This document shows positions 10,021 through 19,439 of a stretch of DNA of 64,000 nucleotides, piece after piece. Numbering within the stretch: the first letter of the stretch is position 1; the number at the start of each line of letters is the position of its first letter. The position numbers were made by a program, and so were the translations under genes. The notes beneath the pieces were generated by a model. It was not told the origin of the DNA. It worked only from the letters and a program-made list of their open reading frames with translations, and did no database searches. Origin of the DNA: Thalassospira sp. MCCC 1A03138 (GTDB taxonomy: Bacteria > Pseudomonadota > Alphaproteobacteria > Rhodospirillales > Thalassospiraceae); the NCBI RefSeq assembly GCF_002115785.1, contig NZ_JFJY01000004.1, forward strand, positions 124,001 to 188,000, read 5' to 3'.

Positions 10021-10208
10021 GGATTGCGGGCTCCTTGGCATGGCGAAAGATTAATAATATTGCGCTCTTTATCCGAATTGCGACCAGCAAAGACAAGAGC
10101 CGTTTTGTTAAGGCGTCCCCTCTACGCAGTTTTTGTCTCGTAATGATGACGCTAATCTCTATGCCTTGCAGGTCGAACCCCATAAACTGGCTGACCGCGA
10201 TAAATTGA

Positions 10209-11195
10209 ATGATTGAAAGTGCCTTTCCGATGTCGGCCCAGACCACAGCCCCCTTCCAACCCGTCCTGATCGTTGCGGGACCAACCGCCAGCGGCAAGTC
10301 CGCGTTGGCGCTTGATCTCGCGGAGGCGTTTGACGGGGTGGTGATCAATGCCGACAGCATGCAGGTCTATAGGGAACTACGTGTGTTAAGTGCGCGCCCC
10401 GACGAGAGCGAAACCGCGCGTGCACCACATCGGCTTTATGGCGTACTGTCCGGGCGCGAGGCATGTTCGGCTGGGAAATGGCGCGACATGGCGATGGCGG
10501 AAATTGCCGAATGCCATGCAAAGGGCAAGCTTCCGATCGTTACCGGGGGGACGGGCATGTATCTGAATGCCCTGACCGAGGGGATCGCCCCGATTCCCGA
10601 TATTCCCGCCGGGATTCGCCAACAGATCACCGCTGATCTGGAAAAAGCCGGGCACCAGGCGTTTTTCAATGATTTTGCCAAACGCGATCCTTACACGGCC
10701 GCCACCCTTGATCCGTCAAACACCCAGCGCCTGATCCGTGCGGCCGAAGTTCTGGCGGGAACCGGGCGCGGTCTTGCAGACTGGCATCACGAGCCGATGG
10801 TGAGACCACCCGAAGGCATGGTTTTCAAAAAGCTGTGCTACATGCCGCCGCGTGACATCCTTTATGATCGCTGCAACCGGCGTTTCGATTTGATGATCGA
10901 GCAGGGCGCAATCGAGGAAGTCCGCGGACTTCTGGCCGAGAACCTACCGGAACCGGCCCCTGTGATGAAGGCAGTCGGCGTGCGCGAGCTCGCAGCCTAC
11001 CTTGCCGGCGAGATCGATCTTGAGGCCGCCAAAGAGAAATCACAGCGCGAAACCCGGCGTTATGCCAAGCGTCAATTAACGTGGTTTCGCCATCAGATGA
11101 ATGACAAGGAGATCATCGACACGCAATATTCGGAAAGTTTGGCAGACAAATTGCGTAATGATGTTCACCAATTTCTGTTGACCACGCCAAAGTGA
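10209..11195 (+). CDS. miaA: tRNA dimethylallyltransferase MiaA
   Basis: MiaA transfers a dimethylallyl group to A37 of tRNAs reading codons that start with U. The Walker A loop GPTASGKSALA, the motif NADSMQVYREL, the GGTGMYLNAL segment, and the C-terminal region with RYAKRQLTWFRHQ are all present in 328 residues. Two starts are possible, this one and the ATG at 10230. Neither has a strong ribosome binding site and the family N terminus is variable. It is divergent from serB across about 190 bases. Confidence 0.95.
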   Translation: MIESAFPMSAQTTAPFQPVLIVAGPTASGKSALALDLAEAFDGVVINADSMQVYRELRVLSARPDESETARAPHRLYGVLSGREACSAGKWRDMAMAEIAECHAKGKLPIVTGGTGMYLNALTEGIAPIPDIPAGIRQQITADLEKAGHQAFFNDFAKRDPYTAATLDPSNTQRLIRAAEVLAGTGRGLADWHHEPMVRPPEGMVFKKLCYMPPRDILYDRCNRRFDLMIEQGAIEEVRGLLAENLPEPAPVMKAVGVRELAAYLAGEIDLEAAKEKSQRETRRYAKRQLTWFRHQMNDKEIIDTQYSESLADKLRNDVHQFLLTTPK

Positions 11196-11235
11196 GGCGA
11201 TAGGTTGGCCCTTCCGCCGTCGAAATGGCGGAAAA

Positions 11236-11256
11236 CCGCCGTTTCGGCGGATTTTT
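11236..11256 (+). terminator. Hairpin with T-run between miaA and ilvB
   Basis: CCGCCG and CGGCGG form a tight stem with a 3-base loop, followed by ATTTTT. It most simply ends miaA. Its position just ahead of the short ORF at 11284 means that a role in an ilvB leader cannot be excluded. Confidence 0.6.
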
Positions 11257-11283
11257 CAACTCCAGTTCAAGGGTAATTGGATC

Positions 11284-11328
11284 ATGTATCAACCACGCGG
11301 TTATCACGCGGCACGTTGTTGTCGCTAA
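11284..11328 (+). CDS. Putative 14-codon upstream ORF before ilvB
   Basis: An ATG-TAA frame encodes MYQPRGYHAARCCR and ends 18 bases before the ilvB ATG, its stop touching the ilvB ribosome binding site (TAAGGAAGAGG). A weak Shine-Dalgarno-like AAGGG lies upstream. It contains no run of Leu, Ile or Val codons, unlike classical ilv leader peptides, but it has a Cys-Cys pair flanked by Arg. It may be translated and coupled to ilvB, or it may be chance. Confidence 0.35.
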   Translation: MYQPRGYHAARCCR

Positions 11329-11346
11329 GGAAGAGGCTCGAAAATC

Positions 11347-13110
11347 ATGGCAGAACGTATTTTAAGCGGTTCGGAAGTAGTGTTGCAGGCTCTGGTCGAT
11401 CAGGGTGTGGAAGTCGTGTTCGGCTATCCCGGCGGCGCCGTCCTACCGCTATATGACGAGATATTTAAGCAAAACCGGATTCGTCATATCCTAGTACGCC
11501 ATGAACAGGCTGCCGTGCATGCCGCCGAAGGTTACGCACGTTCGACCGGAAAGGTCGGCGTTGTTCTGGTAACCAGCGGTCCGGGTGCAACGAATGCCGT
11601 TACCGGCCTCACCGATGCGTTGATGGATTCGATTCCCGTCGTCTGCCTTACCGGGCAGGTTCCGACCCACCTGATCGGCAATGACGCCTTTCAGGAAGCC
11701 GACACCACCGGCATCACCCGCCCCTGCACCAAGCATAACTATCTGGTGAAGGACAGTGCGAAGCTTGCCCGAACGATGCATGAAGCATTCCATGTTGCGT
11801 CAAGCGGCCGCCCGGGTCCGGTTGTGATCGACCTGCCGAAAGATATTCTGGTCGCCAAGGCACCGTATCTTGAGCCTTCACAGGTTCAGCACCGCACCTA
11901 TAACCCGGTTGTCAAAGGCGACCGCCGCCAGATTGAGGAAGCGCTCGAACTGCTGGCATCGGCGAAAAAGCCGATCCTGTATTGCGGTGGTGGCGTCATC
12001 AATTCCGGCAGTCAAGCCTGCAAGGTTCTGACGGAATTCACCCGCCTGACCGGTGTTCCGATTACGCTGACCCTGATGGGGCTTGGTGCCTATCCGGCAT
12101 CAGACAAGCAGTATCTTGGCATGCTCGGCATGCACGGCACCTACGAAGCCAACATGGCGATGCATGATTGCGATGTGATGATTGCGGTTGGTGCACGTTT
12201 TGATGACCGCGTGACCGGCAACCTAGATTTCTTCTCGCCAGGTTCGCAGAAAGTCCAGATCGATATTGATCAAAGCTCGATCAACAAGAACGTCCCGGTT
12301 GATATCGGGATTGTTGGCGATGTCGGTCATGTCCTTGAAGACATGATGAAAATCTGGAAAGCCAAACAGCACAAGATCGAAGCCAAGGCACTTGATAGCT
12401 GGTGGGACGAGATCGAAGGCTGGCGTGGTAAACACTGCCTGTCCTACAAACAACCCAAGGACATCATCAAGCCGCAGCACGTGATCCGTCGCCTGCATGC
12501 GCTGACCCGTGATCGCAAGACCTACATCACCACCGATGTCGGGCAGCACCAGATGTGGGCGGCCCAGCATTTCGGGTTTGAACATCCGCATGAATGGATG
12601 ACATCCGGTGGCCTTGGCACCATGGGATATGGCATGCCCGCCGCCCTTGGCGTTCAGGTTGCCCATCCGGATGCAACCGTTGTCTGCTTTACCGGTGATG
12701 CATCAATCATGATGAATATTCAGGAATGCGCGACGCTGACCCAGTATCGCCTGCCGGTGAAAACCGTCATCCTGAACAACCGTTACATGGGCATGGTCCG
12801 CCAGTGGCAGCAGCTTCTGCACGGGTCGCGCTATTCGGAAAGTTACAGCGAATCCCTTCCGGATTTCGTCAAACTGTCCGAGGCATTCGGCTTTACCGGT
12901 ATGACTTGTAACAACGCGGCCGATCTTGATGACGCACTGACCAAGATGCTTGAAATCGATGGTCCGGTGATCCTCGACGTTGCCGTGGATGACAAGGAAA
13001 ACTGCTATCCGATGATTCCGTCGGGCAAGCCGCATAATGAAATGCTGCTTGGTGCGGAAACCACCGGTGACGAAGCCATTGATTCCGACGAAGGGATGGT
13101 TCTGGTCTGA
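11347..13110 (+). CDS. ilvB: Acetolactate synthase, large (catalytic) subunit
   Basis: This ThDP-dependent enzyme makes 2-acetolactate or 2-aceto-2-hydroxybutyrate, the first common step to valine, leucine and isoleucine. The 587 residues contain the N-terminal ThDP pyrimidine domain with the catalytic Glu in RHEQAAVHAAEGYAR, the central FAD-linked domain, and the C-terminal ThDP motif that starts GDASIMMN and ends NN. GGAAGAGG provides a good ribosome binding site. ilvH follows after 104 bases and then ilvC, a common alphaproteobacterial order. The symbol ilvI would be equally acceptable. Confidence 0.96.
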   Translation: MAERILSGSEVVLQALVDQGVEVVFGYPGGAVLPLYDEIFKQNRIRHILVRHEQAAVHAAEGYARSTGKVGVVLVTSGPGATNAVTGLTDALMDSIPVVCLTGQVPTHLIGNDAFQEADTTGITRPCTKHNYLVKDSAKLARTMHEAFHVASSGRPGPVVIDLPKDILVAKAPYLEPSQVQHRTYNPVVKGDRRQIEEALELLASAKKPILYCGGGVINSGSQACKVLTEFTRLTGVPITLTLMGLGAYPASDKQYLGMLGMHGTYEANMAMHDCDVMIAVGARFDDRVTGNLDFFSPGSQKVQIDIDQSSINKNVPVDIGIVGDVGHVLEDMMKIWKAKQHKIEAKALDSWWDEIEGWRGKHCLSYKQPKDIIKPQHVIRRLHALTRDRKTYITTDVGQHQMWAAQHFGFEHPHEWMTSGGLGTMGYGMPAALGVQVAHPDATVVCFTGDASIMMNIQECATLTQYRLPVKTVILNNRYMGMVRQWQQLLHGSRYSESYSESLPDFVKLSEAFGFTGMTCNNAADLDDALTKMLEIDGPVILDVAVDDKENCYPMIPSGKPHNEMLLGAETTGDEAIDSDEGMVLV

Positions 13111-13214
13111 TCCGCGAAACCCGTTCGCGACAAGACATCATCAAAACCAAAATCAAAGGCCGGGCCGGGCTGCACACTGAATGCGCCCGCCCGCGCCCTA
13201 GCGGAGCAAGACCC

Positions 13215-13724
13215 GTGAAAGAAACCGAAATTTCGAAACACACGATATCCGTTCTGGTGGATAACGAAGCAGGTGTTCTGGCCCGTGTCATCGGCCTGTT
13301 TTCCGGCCGTGGCTATAACATCGAAAGCCTGACCGTGGCCGAGGTTGACGCCAGTTCCCACCAGTCGCGCATCACCGTTGTCACCTCGGGCACGCCCATG
13401 GTGATCGAACAGATCAAGGCACAGCTTTCACGTCTGGTGCCGGTTCACAAGGTCAGCGATCTGACCCTTGCCGGACCATGCGTTGAACGTGAACTTGCCC
13501 TGGTCAAGGTGATTGCATCGGGTGAAAAGCGCGTCGAGTCCCTGCGTATTGCCGATATCTTCAAGGCACGCGCAGTCGATGCGACCAACAGTTCCTTCGT
13601 CTTCGAAATCATCGGAAGCCCGGAAAAAATCGACGCCTTCATCAAATTGATGGAGCCGTTGGGGCTTTCGGAAACTTCGCGCACGGGTGTCGCAGCAATT
13701 TCGCGCGGCACGCTGACGATGTGA
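13215..13724 (+). CDS. ilvH: Acetolactate synthase, small (regulatory) subunit
   Basis: The 169-residue subunit activates the catalytic chain and confers feedback inhibition by valine. An ACT domain is clear at the N terminus (HTISVLVDNEAGVLARVIGLF, then GYNIESL), and the C-terminal half is the usual second domain. The start is GTG, with GGAG about nine bases before it. It is named ilvN in some genomes. It sits between ilvB and ilvC and is presumably co-transcribed with them. Confidence 0.96.
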   Translation: MKETEISKHTISVLVDNEAGVLARVIGLFSGRGYNIESLTVAEVDASSHQSRITVVTSGTPMVIEQIKAQLSRLVPVHKVSDLTLAGPCVERELALVKVIASGEKRVESLRIADIFKARAVDATNSSFVFEIIGSPEKIDAFIKLMEPLGLSETSRTGVAAISRGTLTM

Positions 13725-13758
13725 GTTCGCCGGGGGTGCCTTGGCAGTCCCGCTTTAA

Positions 13759-14841
<1,083 letters not shown>

Positions 14842-14861
14842 GCTTTACGCTTTGTTTTTCG

Positions 14862-14892
14862 AAACGGCCGTCCCGATGGGGCGGCCGTTTTT
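14862..14892 (+). terminator. Rho-independent terminator of ilvC
   Basis: AAACGGCCG pairs with CGGCCGTTT (9 bp) over an 11-base loop and runs into five T. Confidence 0.9.
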
Positions 14893-14995
14893 GTTTGTCC
14901 GCACACAACAGCCATGATCTGTTTGAGGTGGATTTTACAAGCCGATCCGCGTAATCCTGACCTTTAAAACTTTAACTCAAACATGAGCATTTTGA

Positions 14996-15904
14996 ATGTC
15001 GGACTTTATCGATATCGCCCCGGAAGTCGCCGAAGCCCTTGTTGCTGGCAAGCCGGTTGTCGCCCTTGAATCCACCATCATCTCGCACGGGATGCCCTAT
15101 CCGCAGAACCTTGAAACCGCGCAGGCGGTTGAACAGGATGTGCGTGACAATGGCGCAATCCCGGCCACCATCGCGGTGATCGGCGGGCGTTGCAAAATCG
15201 GCCTGTCGCCGTCGGAACTGGAGTATTTCGCCAAGGGTACCGACATTCTGAAACTTTCGCGCCGGGATATCCCATACTGCATCGCCAAGAAACGCGATGG
15301 TGCGACCACCGTTTCAGCAACCATGATTCTGGCGGAAAAGGCCGGTATCAAGGTCTTTGCCACCGGCGGGATTGGCGGGGTTCACCGCGAACTGGCGGCA
15401 AGTTTCGATATCTCGGCCGATCTGACCGAACTTGGCAAAACCAGCGTTGCCGTCGTCTGCGCCGGTGCCAAGGCGATCCTTGATATTCCGATGACGCTTG
15501 AACATCTTGAAACGCTGGGTGTGCCGGTGATTGCATATGGCACCGATGAATTCCCGGCGTTTTATACCGTCAAGAGCGGCCAGAAAGCCCCGATCCGCCT
15601 TGATAGCCCGGTTGAAATTGCCGAATTCCTGAAATCGAAATGGGACTTTGGTCTTGAAGGCGGGGCTGTAATCGGCAACCCGCCGCCGACTGACAAGGCA
15701 CTGGAGCTTGATGCGATCGAACATGCGATTGATAGCGCGCTGATCGAAGCCAAGGGGCTTAACATCCATGGTCGCGACGTCACGCCCTTCCTTCTGGAAC
15801 GCGTGACCCAGCATACCAAGGGCAAAAGCCTTGAAGCCAATATTGCGCTGGTGCGCAACAATGCCGTCCTTGGCGCCAAAATTGCGGTTGCGCTGGCGGT
15901 CTAA
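14996..15904 (+). CDS. psuG: Pseudouridine-5'-phosphate glycosidase PsuG
   Basis: PsuG reversibly splits pseudouridine 5'-phosphate into uracil and ribose 5-phosphate. The 302 residues match the IndA/PsuG family from end to end: VALESTIISHGMPYPQN at the N terminus, GGRCKIGLS, then KRDGATTVSATM, ATGGIGGVHR and YGTDEFPAFY. The usual partner, pseudouridine kinase PsuK, is not next to it, so the kinase must be elsewhere or the substrate arrives already phosphorylated. A terminator follows. Confidence 0.94.
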   Translation: MSDFIDIAPEVAEALVAGKPVVALESTIISHGMPYPQNLETAQAVEQDVRDNGAIPATIAVIGGRCKIGLSPSELEYFAKGTDILKLSRRDIPYCIAKKRDGATTVSATMILAEKAGIKVFATGGIGGVHRELAASFDISADLTELGKTSVAVVCAGAKAILDIPMTLEHLETLGVPVIAYGTDEFPAFYTVKSGQKAPIRLDSPVEIAEFLKSKWDFGLEGGAVIGNPPPTDKALELDAIEHAIDSALIEAKGLNIHGRDVTPFLLERVTQHTKGKSLEANIALVRNNAVLGAKIAVALAV

Positions 15905-15934
15905 GGCCCTCTTTCCGGAAACATTGCAAAAGTA

Positions 15935-15965
15935 AAAAAGCCCCTGATCCTGTCAGGGGCTTTTT
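15935..15965. terminator. Symmetric terminator between psuG and the convergent small gene
   Basis: AAAAAGCCCCTGA pairs with TCAGGGGCTTTTT around a 5-base loop. A-run on the left and T-run on the right suggest that it can stop transcription from both sides. Confidence 0.88.
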
Positions 15966-15989
15966 CCTTGGAATTTTCGGAAGCTGCGC

Positions 15990-16271
15990 TTAATCAACCT
16001 TGTCGTTGCCTCTCAGATCGCCGCATTCACCATTCTCTTTTTCGCGCATCGCATTTGCCGCTACAAGTGCACGAATGATCGCCAGAACTGCAGGTGAATC
16101 CACATCCGACCCGCGGATGGACCGCTCGTAACGAGCGACATCGTTAGCAAGAAACTGCAAATTGGATAAAACAATATCGGTTGTCTGACGTGACAGATAC
16201 AACCTGCCACCATAATCGTTTGCCGTACGGCGCAATAAAGCCGTCATCGTCGAGAGTTGTTCACTCAACAT
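15990..16271 (-). CDS. Small hypothetical protein
   Basis: The 93-residue protein is not recognised. It appears mostly helical and soluble, without Cys pairs, except for a charged tail that includes one Cys. It is transcribed away from the XRE regulator at 16368, with only 96 bases between the two ATGs. A TACGCG half-site lies nine bases upstream of its start, so it is a plausible regulatory target of that regulator. The ribosome binding site is weak, so the reading as a gene is moderate. Confidence 0.5.
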   Translation of the reverse strand: MLSEQLSTMTALLRRTANDYGGRLYLSRQTTDIVLSNLQFLANDVARYERSIRGSDVDSPAVLAIIRALVAANAMREKENGECGDLRGNDKVD

Positions 16272-16279
16272 CTGTTTTC

Positions 16280-16389
16280 TACGCGATTTATGATTTTAAT
16301 TATCGACCCAAAACTTATTATCGCTATTTTTCGCGTATAAACAACGCTTAAATACACTAAATACGCGATGAATACGCAAAATTCGCGTA
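16280..16389. promoter_or_regulatory. Cluster of TACGC/GCGTA half-sites in a divergent promoter
   Basis: Five copies of TACGC or its complement lie at 16280-16284, 16333-16337, 16362-16366, 16373-16377 and 16385-16389, three of them extended to TACGCG/CGCGTA by a further base on the G side. They flank the divergent promoter and straddle the annotated ATG of the XRE gene. Inverted pairs of this kind are typical of autoregulatory operators of lambda-repressor-like proteins. Binding is inferred, not shown. Confidence 0.5.
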
Positions 16390-16922
16390 GACACAATGCA
16401 GAACACTTCACAAATTTGCCTATTCAGAGTAGCCTCCGTGATATTCCAAACACAGTAAGCAGAGCCAAATGTATGAACCCCGATGCAATGACCGGACTGG
16501 CCCAGCGGATCGGAATTTGCGAAAAGATCGCGGGATCACGCAGCGCCCTTGCGGCAAAAACAGGTATTGCCGCACGCACGCTCGAAAACTATAGCCACGG
16601 ACGCAATGACCCGAAGGCATCAGCATGTGTTGCCATTGCACAGGCCACTGGCGTTTCGATCGAATGGCTCATGACTGGCATTGGCTCCCCTGCCATAGAA
16701 GCCCCTGAAAGCGAACGCAAAATCGTTTACAATATTGCCTATTTCCTTGCCCGCAAATCCAAGGCTGTCAAAGCGGACCCAGTGGAGTTTGCTGATTCAT
16801 TTCTGTCACTTTACGATTATTGCCGGGAGAAGCAGCAATCGGGATCGGAAACGTTTGATGCACAGGCATTTGAGAATGTCGTGGAATTTGCATCGAAGCG
16901 TTTTCAGAACAATAGCGCCTGA
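16368..16922 (+). CDS. XRE/phage-repressor-like transcriptional regulator
   Basis: The 184-residue protein has a lambda-repressor-type helix-turn-helix at about 50-100 (SALAAKTGIAARTLENYSHGRNDPKASACVAIAQATGVSIEWLMTG region). The motif ending IEWLMTG is typical of phage C-like repressors. No peptidase or sensor domain is evident after it. The first 35 residues look unlike coding sequence and the annotated ATG falls inside the half-site cluster, so translation may begin at the ATG at 16473. It may control itself and the divergent small gene. Its 3' end overlaps the end of the GNAT gene on the other strand. Confidence 0.82.
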   Translation: MNTQNSRRHNAEHFTNLPIQSSLRDIPNTVSRAKCMNPDAMTGLAQRIGICEKIAGSRSALAAKTGIAARTLENYSHGRNDPKASACVAIAQATGVSIEWLMTGIGSPAIEAPESERKIVYNIAYFLARKSKAVKADPVEFADSFLSLYDYCREKQQSGSETFDAQAFENVVEFASKRFQNNSA

Positions 16923-17454
16923 TCAATAGCTGCAACCGTTGCCGCAACCGGTTGCAATCATCACAGACATAACCGACTTCCGGCAACCGCTGACCTTCAA
17001 TTACACGGTCGCGTTTCACCTGACTGCGCCATCCCATTTGCGCATACCAGAAGCGGATCGGATTATCGCGGAAAGCCCAAAGCACCGGCGGGATCAGGCG
17101 ACGTTCGGTCAAAAAATCAACCATGGTCAACATCATGATCGGCCCAGTTTCCCGGCCGCGATAGTCCGGTAGGACATAAGCAGCATGCATTTCGCCTTTT
17201 CCGTCGATGTCCGGGTCCTTATTGCGACAACAGAAACAAAACCCAACAACCTGTTGACCGGATTCTATCACGAATAGTCCATCGCTATCTTCGTGGGAGT
17301 CGAACCAATCCAGCCATTGCTGATGACGATATTCTCGCGACCGACTGCGCAAAACGGCTTCGGGCATGAAGGCATATGTTTCACGCCAGCAGAAGGCATG
17401 AATCTGCGAAATCATTGAAACATCGTCGATTTTTGCAGCCCTGATTGAAATCAT
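16768..17454 (-). CDS. GNAT family N-acetyltransferase
   Basis: The first 170 or so residues show a GNAT fold: IRAAKIDDVSMISQIHAFCWRETYAF at the N terminus, VVGFCFC as the beta-4 strand, and AAYVLPDYRGRETGP as the acetyl-CoA-binding loop. The substrate is unknown. GGAGG seven bases upstream fixes the start. The last 50 or so residues are unlike the family and run antisense through the 3' end of the XRE gene by 155 bases, which suggests loss of an original stop. Confidence 0.78.
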   Translation of the reverse strand: MISIRAAKIDDVSMISQIHAFCWRETYAFMPEAVLRSRSREYRHQQWLDWFDSHEDSDGLFVIESGQQVVGFCFCCRNKDPDIDGKGEMHAAYVLPDYRGRETGPIMMLTMVDFLTERRLIPPVLWAFRDNPIRFWYAQMGWRSQVKRDRVIEGQRLPEVGYVCDDCNRLRQRLQLLIRRYCSENASMQIPRHSQMPVHQTFPIPIAASPGNNRKVTEMNQQTPLGPL

Positions 17455-17588
17455 TGATTTTCCTCCAATTGATTAATGGACGAAAATCATTGCACATCTT
17501 TCGCGTGTTGCGTTTTCCGTATACAACTATTTTAAAGAAACCAGCGAAAACCATTACCGTCTTAAACGATAGTGACCGGATTTAATGC

Positions 17589-17957
17589 ATGCTTGATATC
17601 GATCTTCAGAAACGTCTTGATCAGGCTGCCGCTGGTGTTCGTAAAGAGAAGCCAGCCTTATCCAGAACTCAGCATATCGCGATTACGATTGCGGTTTCGC
17701 TGTTCATGACCACGGTTGGCATTGCAACCTACGCACAGCTTAACAGCATCCCCTCAATGCCATCTGACGATCTGGGGAAACTTGCTGTCCTGGTCAGTGA
17801 TGTGACGGAGTCGGTACCGGCTGACATCTGGGCGGCGATGGAAAATCATATCGGCAAGCCTGCCGAAAATTTCAATGCGGATGATCAAGTTCGTGCAGTT
17901 GCATTCCTACTGGAACTGATCGAAAACCAGCCCAAGCCTACAATCAATATATGGTAA
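17589..17957 (+). CDS. Hypothetical single-pass membrane protein
   Basis: The 122 residues are not recognised. A basic N terminus leads to one transmembrane helix (about 29-50, IAITIAVSLFMTTVGIATYA) and a mildly acidic, probably periplasmic, C-terminal part. The ATG follows a second, out-of-frame ATG that meets a stop at once. It is convergent with the Cache protein and overlaps its end by 14 bases. The function is unknown. Confidence 0.55.
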   Translation: MLDIDLQKRLDQAAAGVRKEKPALSRTQHIAITIAVSLFMTTVGIATYAQLNSIPSMPSDDLGKLAVLVSDVTESVPADIWAAMENHIGKPAENFNADDQVRAVAFLLELIENQPKPTINIW

Positions 17958-18684
17958 CGACTGAACTTGTCACGACAACCGGATAATCGCGCAATTTACG
18001 CCACATTGTACGCGCCGGGTAGGTATTAAGCTTTGTCTCTGTAATACCTGATAAACCGTTACCGACCATTAAGCTATCGAAGAAACCCGAACTCAGTTCC
18101 ATTTGAGCAGGGCTGGTCATGACTGCGACACCATCCGTGGTAAAAGCCGAATAGAAACACAAACGGCATGCGCGCTCTGCGGGGAGCCAGGCATCGGGCG
18201 TCATCACCGCCACGAGTACTCCGATCGTTTTGCCCGACACCCCTCGCAACACACGTGTTACAGGGATAAAGGGAACGCCGGATTGCTGACCGGTTACCGG
18301 CGTCCCGATATTAAGGGCTTCACTACCTGTAGCAATGGTCTGACTGAAATAATCGCGGCTCGACAAATCCAGATCCGCCGCAGGATAACGTGTCGTGTCG
18401 AAACGCAGAATCCCCTTGGCATCAATAAACAAAAGAGCACGAACCGCAGAAACCTGTTCAGTAAACCGTTTCAGGCTGCCTTGCAGAACCACTTCGTTCA
18501 TGTTGCCGTCATTTCGCAATAAGTCCGCTGAACGACGCATCAGACCATCAGTTTGGTTCAATATATTTTCGACATGGGTGGCCATCAGAAGAACGTTCTC
18601 TTCCAAAGAGATACTCGCCGGGTTGGCGGAAGCCGTGCCGGGCAACCACATCACTCCGATCAGAATTACCAGCCATCTATTCAT
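17944..18684 (-). CDS. Exported Cache-type sensor-domain protein, cut short
   Basis: From the ATG preceded by GGGGAT the protein has a signal peptide (LVILIGVMWLPGTASA) and then a double-Cache-like extracellular fold. The features seen are an N-terminal helix, LFIDAKGILRFDT, SSRDYF, and IGTPVTGQQSG followed by PVTR. Such domains usually sit before a transmembrane helix and a kinase, GGDEF or chemoreceptor output module. Here the chain stops at RDYPVVVTSSV plus a few residues, just where the last strand would lead to the membrane helix. It could be a remnant or a free periplasmic binding protein. Confidence 0.62.
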   Translation of the reverse strand: MNRWLVILIGVMWLPGTASANPASISLEENVLLMATHVENILNQTDGLMRRSADLLRNDGNMNEVVLQGSLKRFTEQVSAVRALLFIDAKGILRFDTTRYPAADLDLSSRDYFSQTIATGSEALNIGTPVTGQQSGVPFIPVTRVLRGVSGKTIGVLVAVMTPDAWLPAERACRLCFYSAFTTDGVAVMTSPAQMELSSGFFDSLMVGNGLSGITETKLNTYPARTMWRKLRDYPVVVTSSVVTIY

Positions 18685-18782
18685 CAAATCCCCGCGCCGT
18701 TGATAGCAGCAGCTATTCAAATTTGAACTTCCTGTAAATCAAACAACAGCGACGAGGCGCAAGCAACATCTAATACATGTTT

Positions 18783-19439
18783 CTAGGTGCTTGTTTGATG
18801 GCGGTGAGCCGCATCAAGACGGGTATCATCAATCGGATCGCCCCAGACATTGGCGCAGGGCAAAACACCGGCCCAGACCGGCAGACCATAATCTTCCTCG
18901 TCATCGACCGGATCACCGGTGCGGACCTTGGCCGATACCTCGTTCAGATCAAAACCAAGGAACATGGTGGCCTTGAGTTCCTGTTCATTGGGATGACGGA
19001 TCTGGTCCCAGCGGCCTTTGGACAGCTTTTCGACAAACAGCCGGGAATGTTCCATTTTGCCTTCCGGGTCGGCGACGATTTCACCCTTGCCGTAAATCAC
19101 CACCGAACGGTAATTGGCCGAGTGATGAAAGGCCGAACGCGCCATCACCAGACCGTCCAGATGCGTAATGCACAGGCAGGCTTCCTCACCATTGGCGATG
19201 GCGGCCAGAATGCGGTTCTTCGATGCACCATGGATATAAATCCGTTCGCCCACGCGCCAATGCGCAGTCGGGATCATCGAGGGGCGACCATTCACAACGG
19301 TTCCGACATGGCAGATCAGGGCATCGTCAATAATGCCATGCACAAGTTTTCGGTCGTAACTGGCACGTTTGGGGCCACGCACCACTTTGGTTGCGGGATG
19401 GACTTCGTATTGTGCCGGAAGTGCCGTGGTCTCTGACAT
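18783..19439 (-). CDS. Pyridoxamine 5'-phosphate oxidase family protein
   Basis: This flavin split-barrel protein of 218 residues has the N-terminal barrel strands (ALICHVGTVVNGRPSMIPTAHW), the segment IYIHGASKNR and later NYRSVVIYGKGEIV. The family contains FMN- or F420-type oxidoreductases and haem-binding relatives of PNPOx, so the exact activity is open. The start MSETTALPAQY was chosen over an upstream ATG. It is divergent from a MocR/PdxR-like regulator, a pairing common in proteobacteria, and is its likely target. Confidence 0.85.
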   Translation of the reverse strand: MSETTALPAQYEVHPATKVVRGPKRASYDRKLVHGIIDDALICHVGTVVNGRPSMIPTAHWRVGERIYIHGASKNRILAAIANGEEACLCITHLDGLVMARSAFHHSANYRSVVIYGKGEIVADPEGKMEHSRLFVEKLSKGRWDQIRHPNEQELKATMFLGFDLNEVSAKVRTGDPVDDEEDYGLPVWAGVLPCANVWGDPIDDTRLDAAHRHQTST

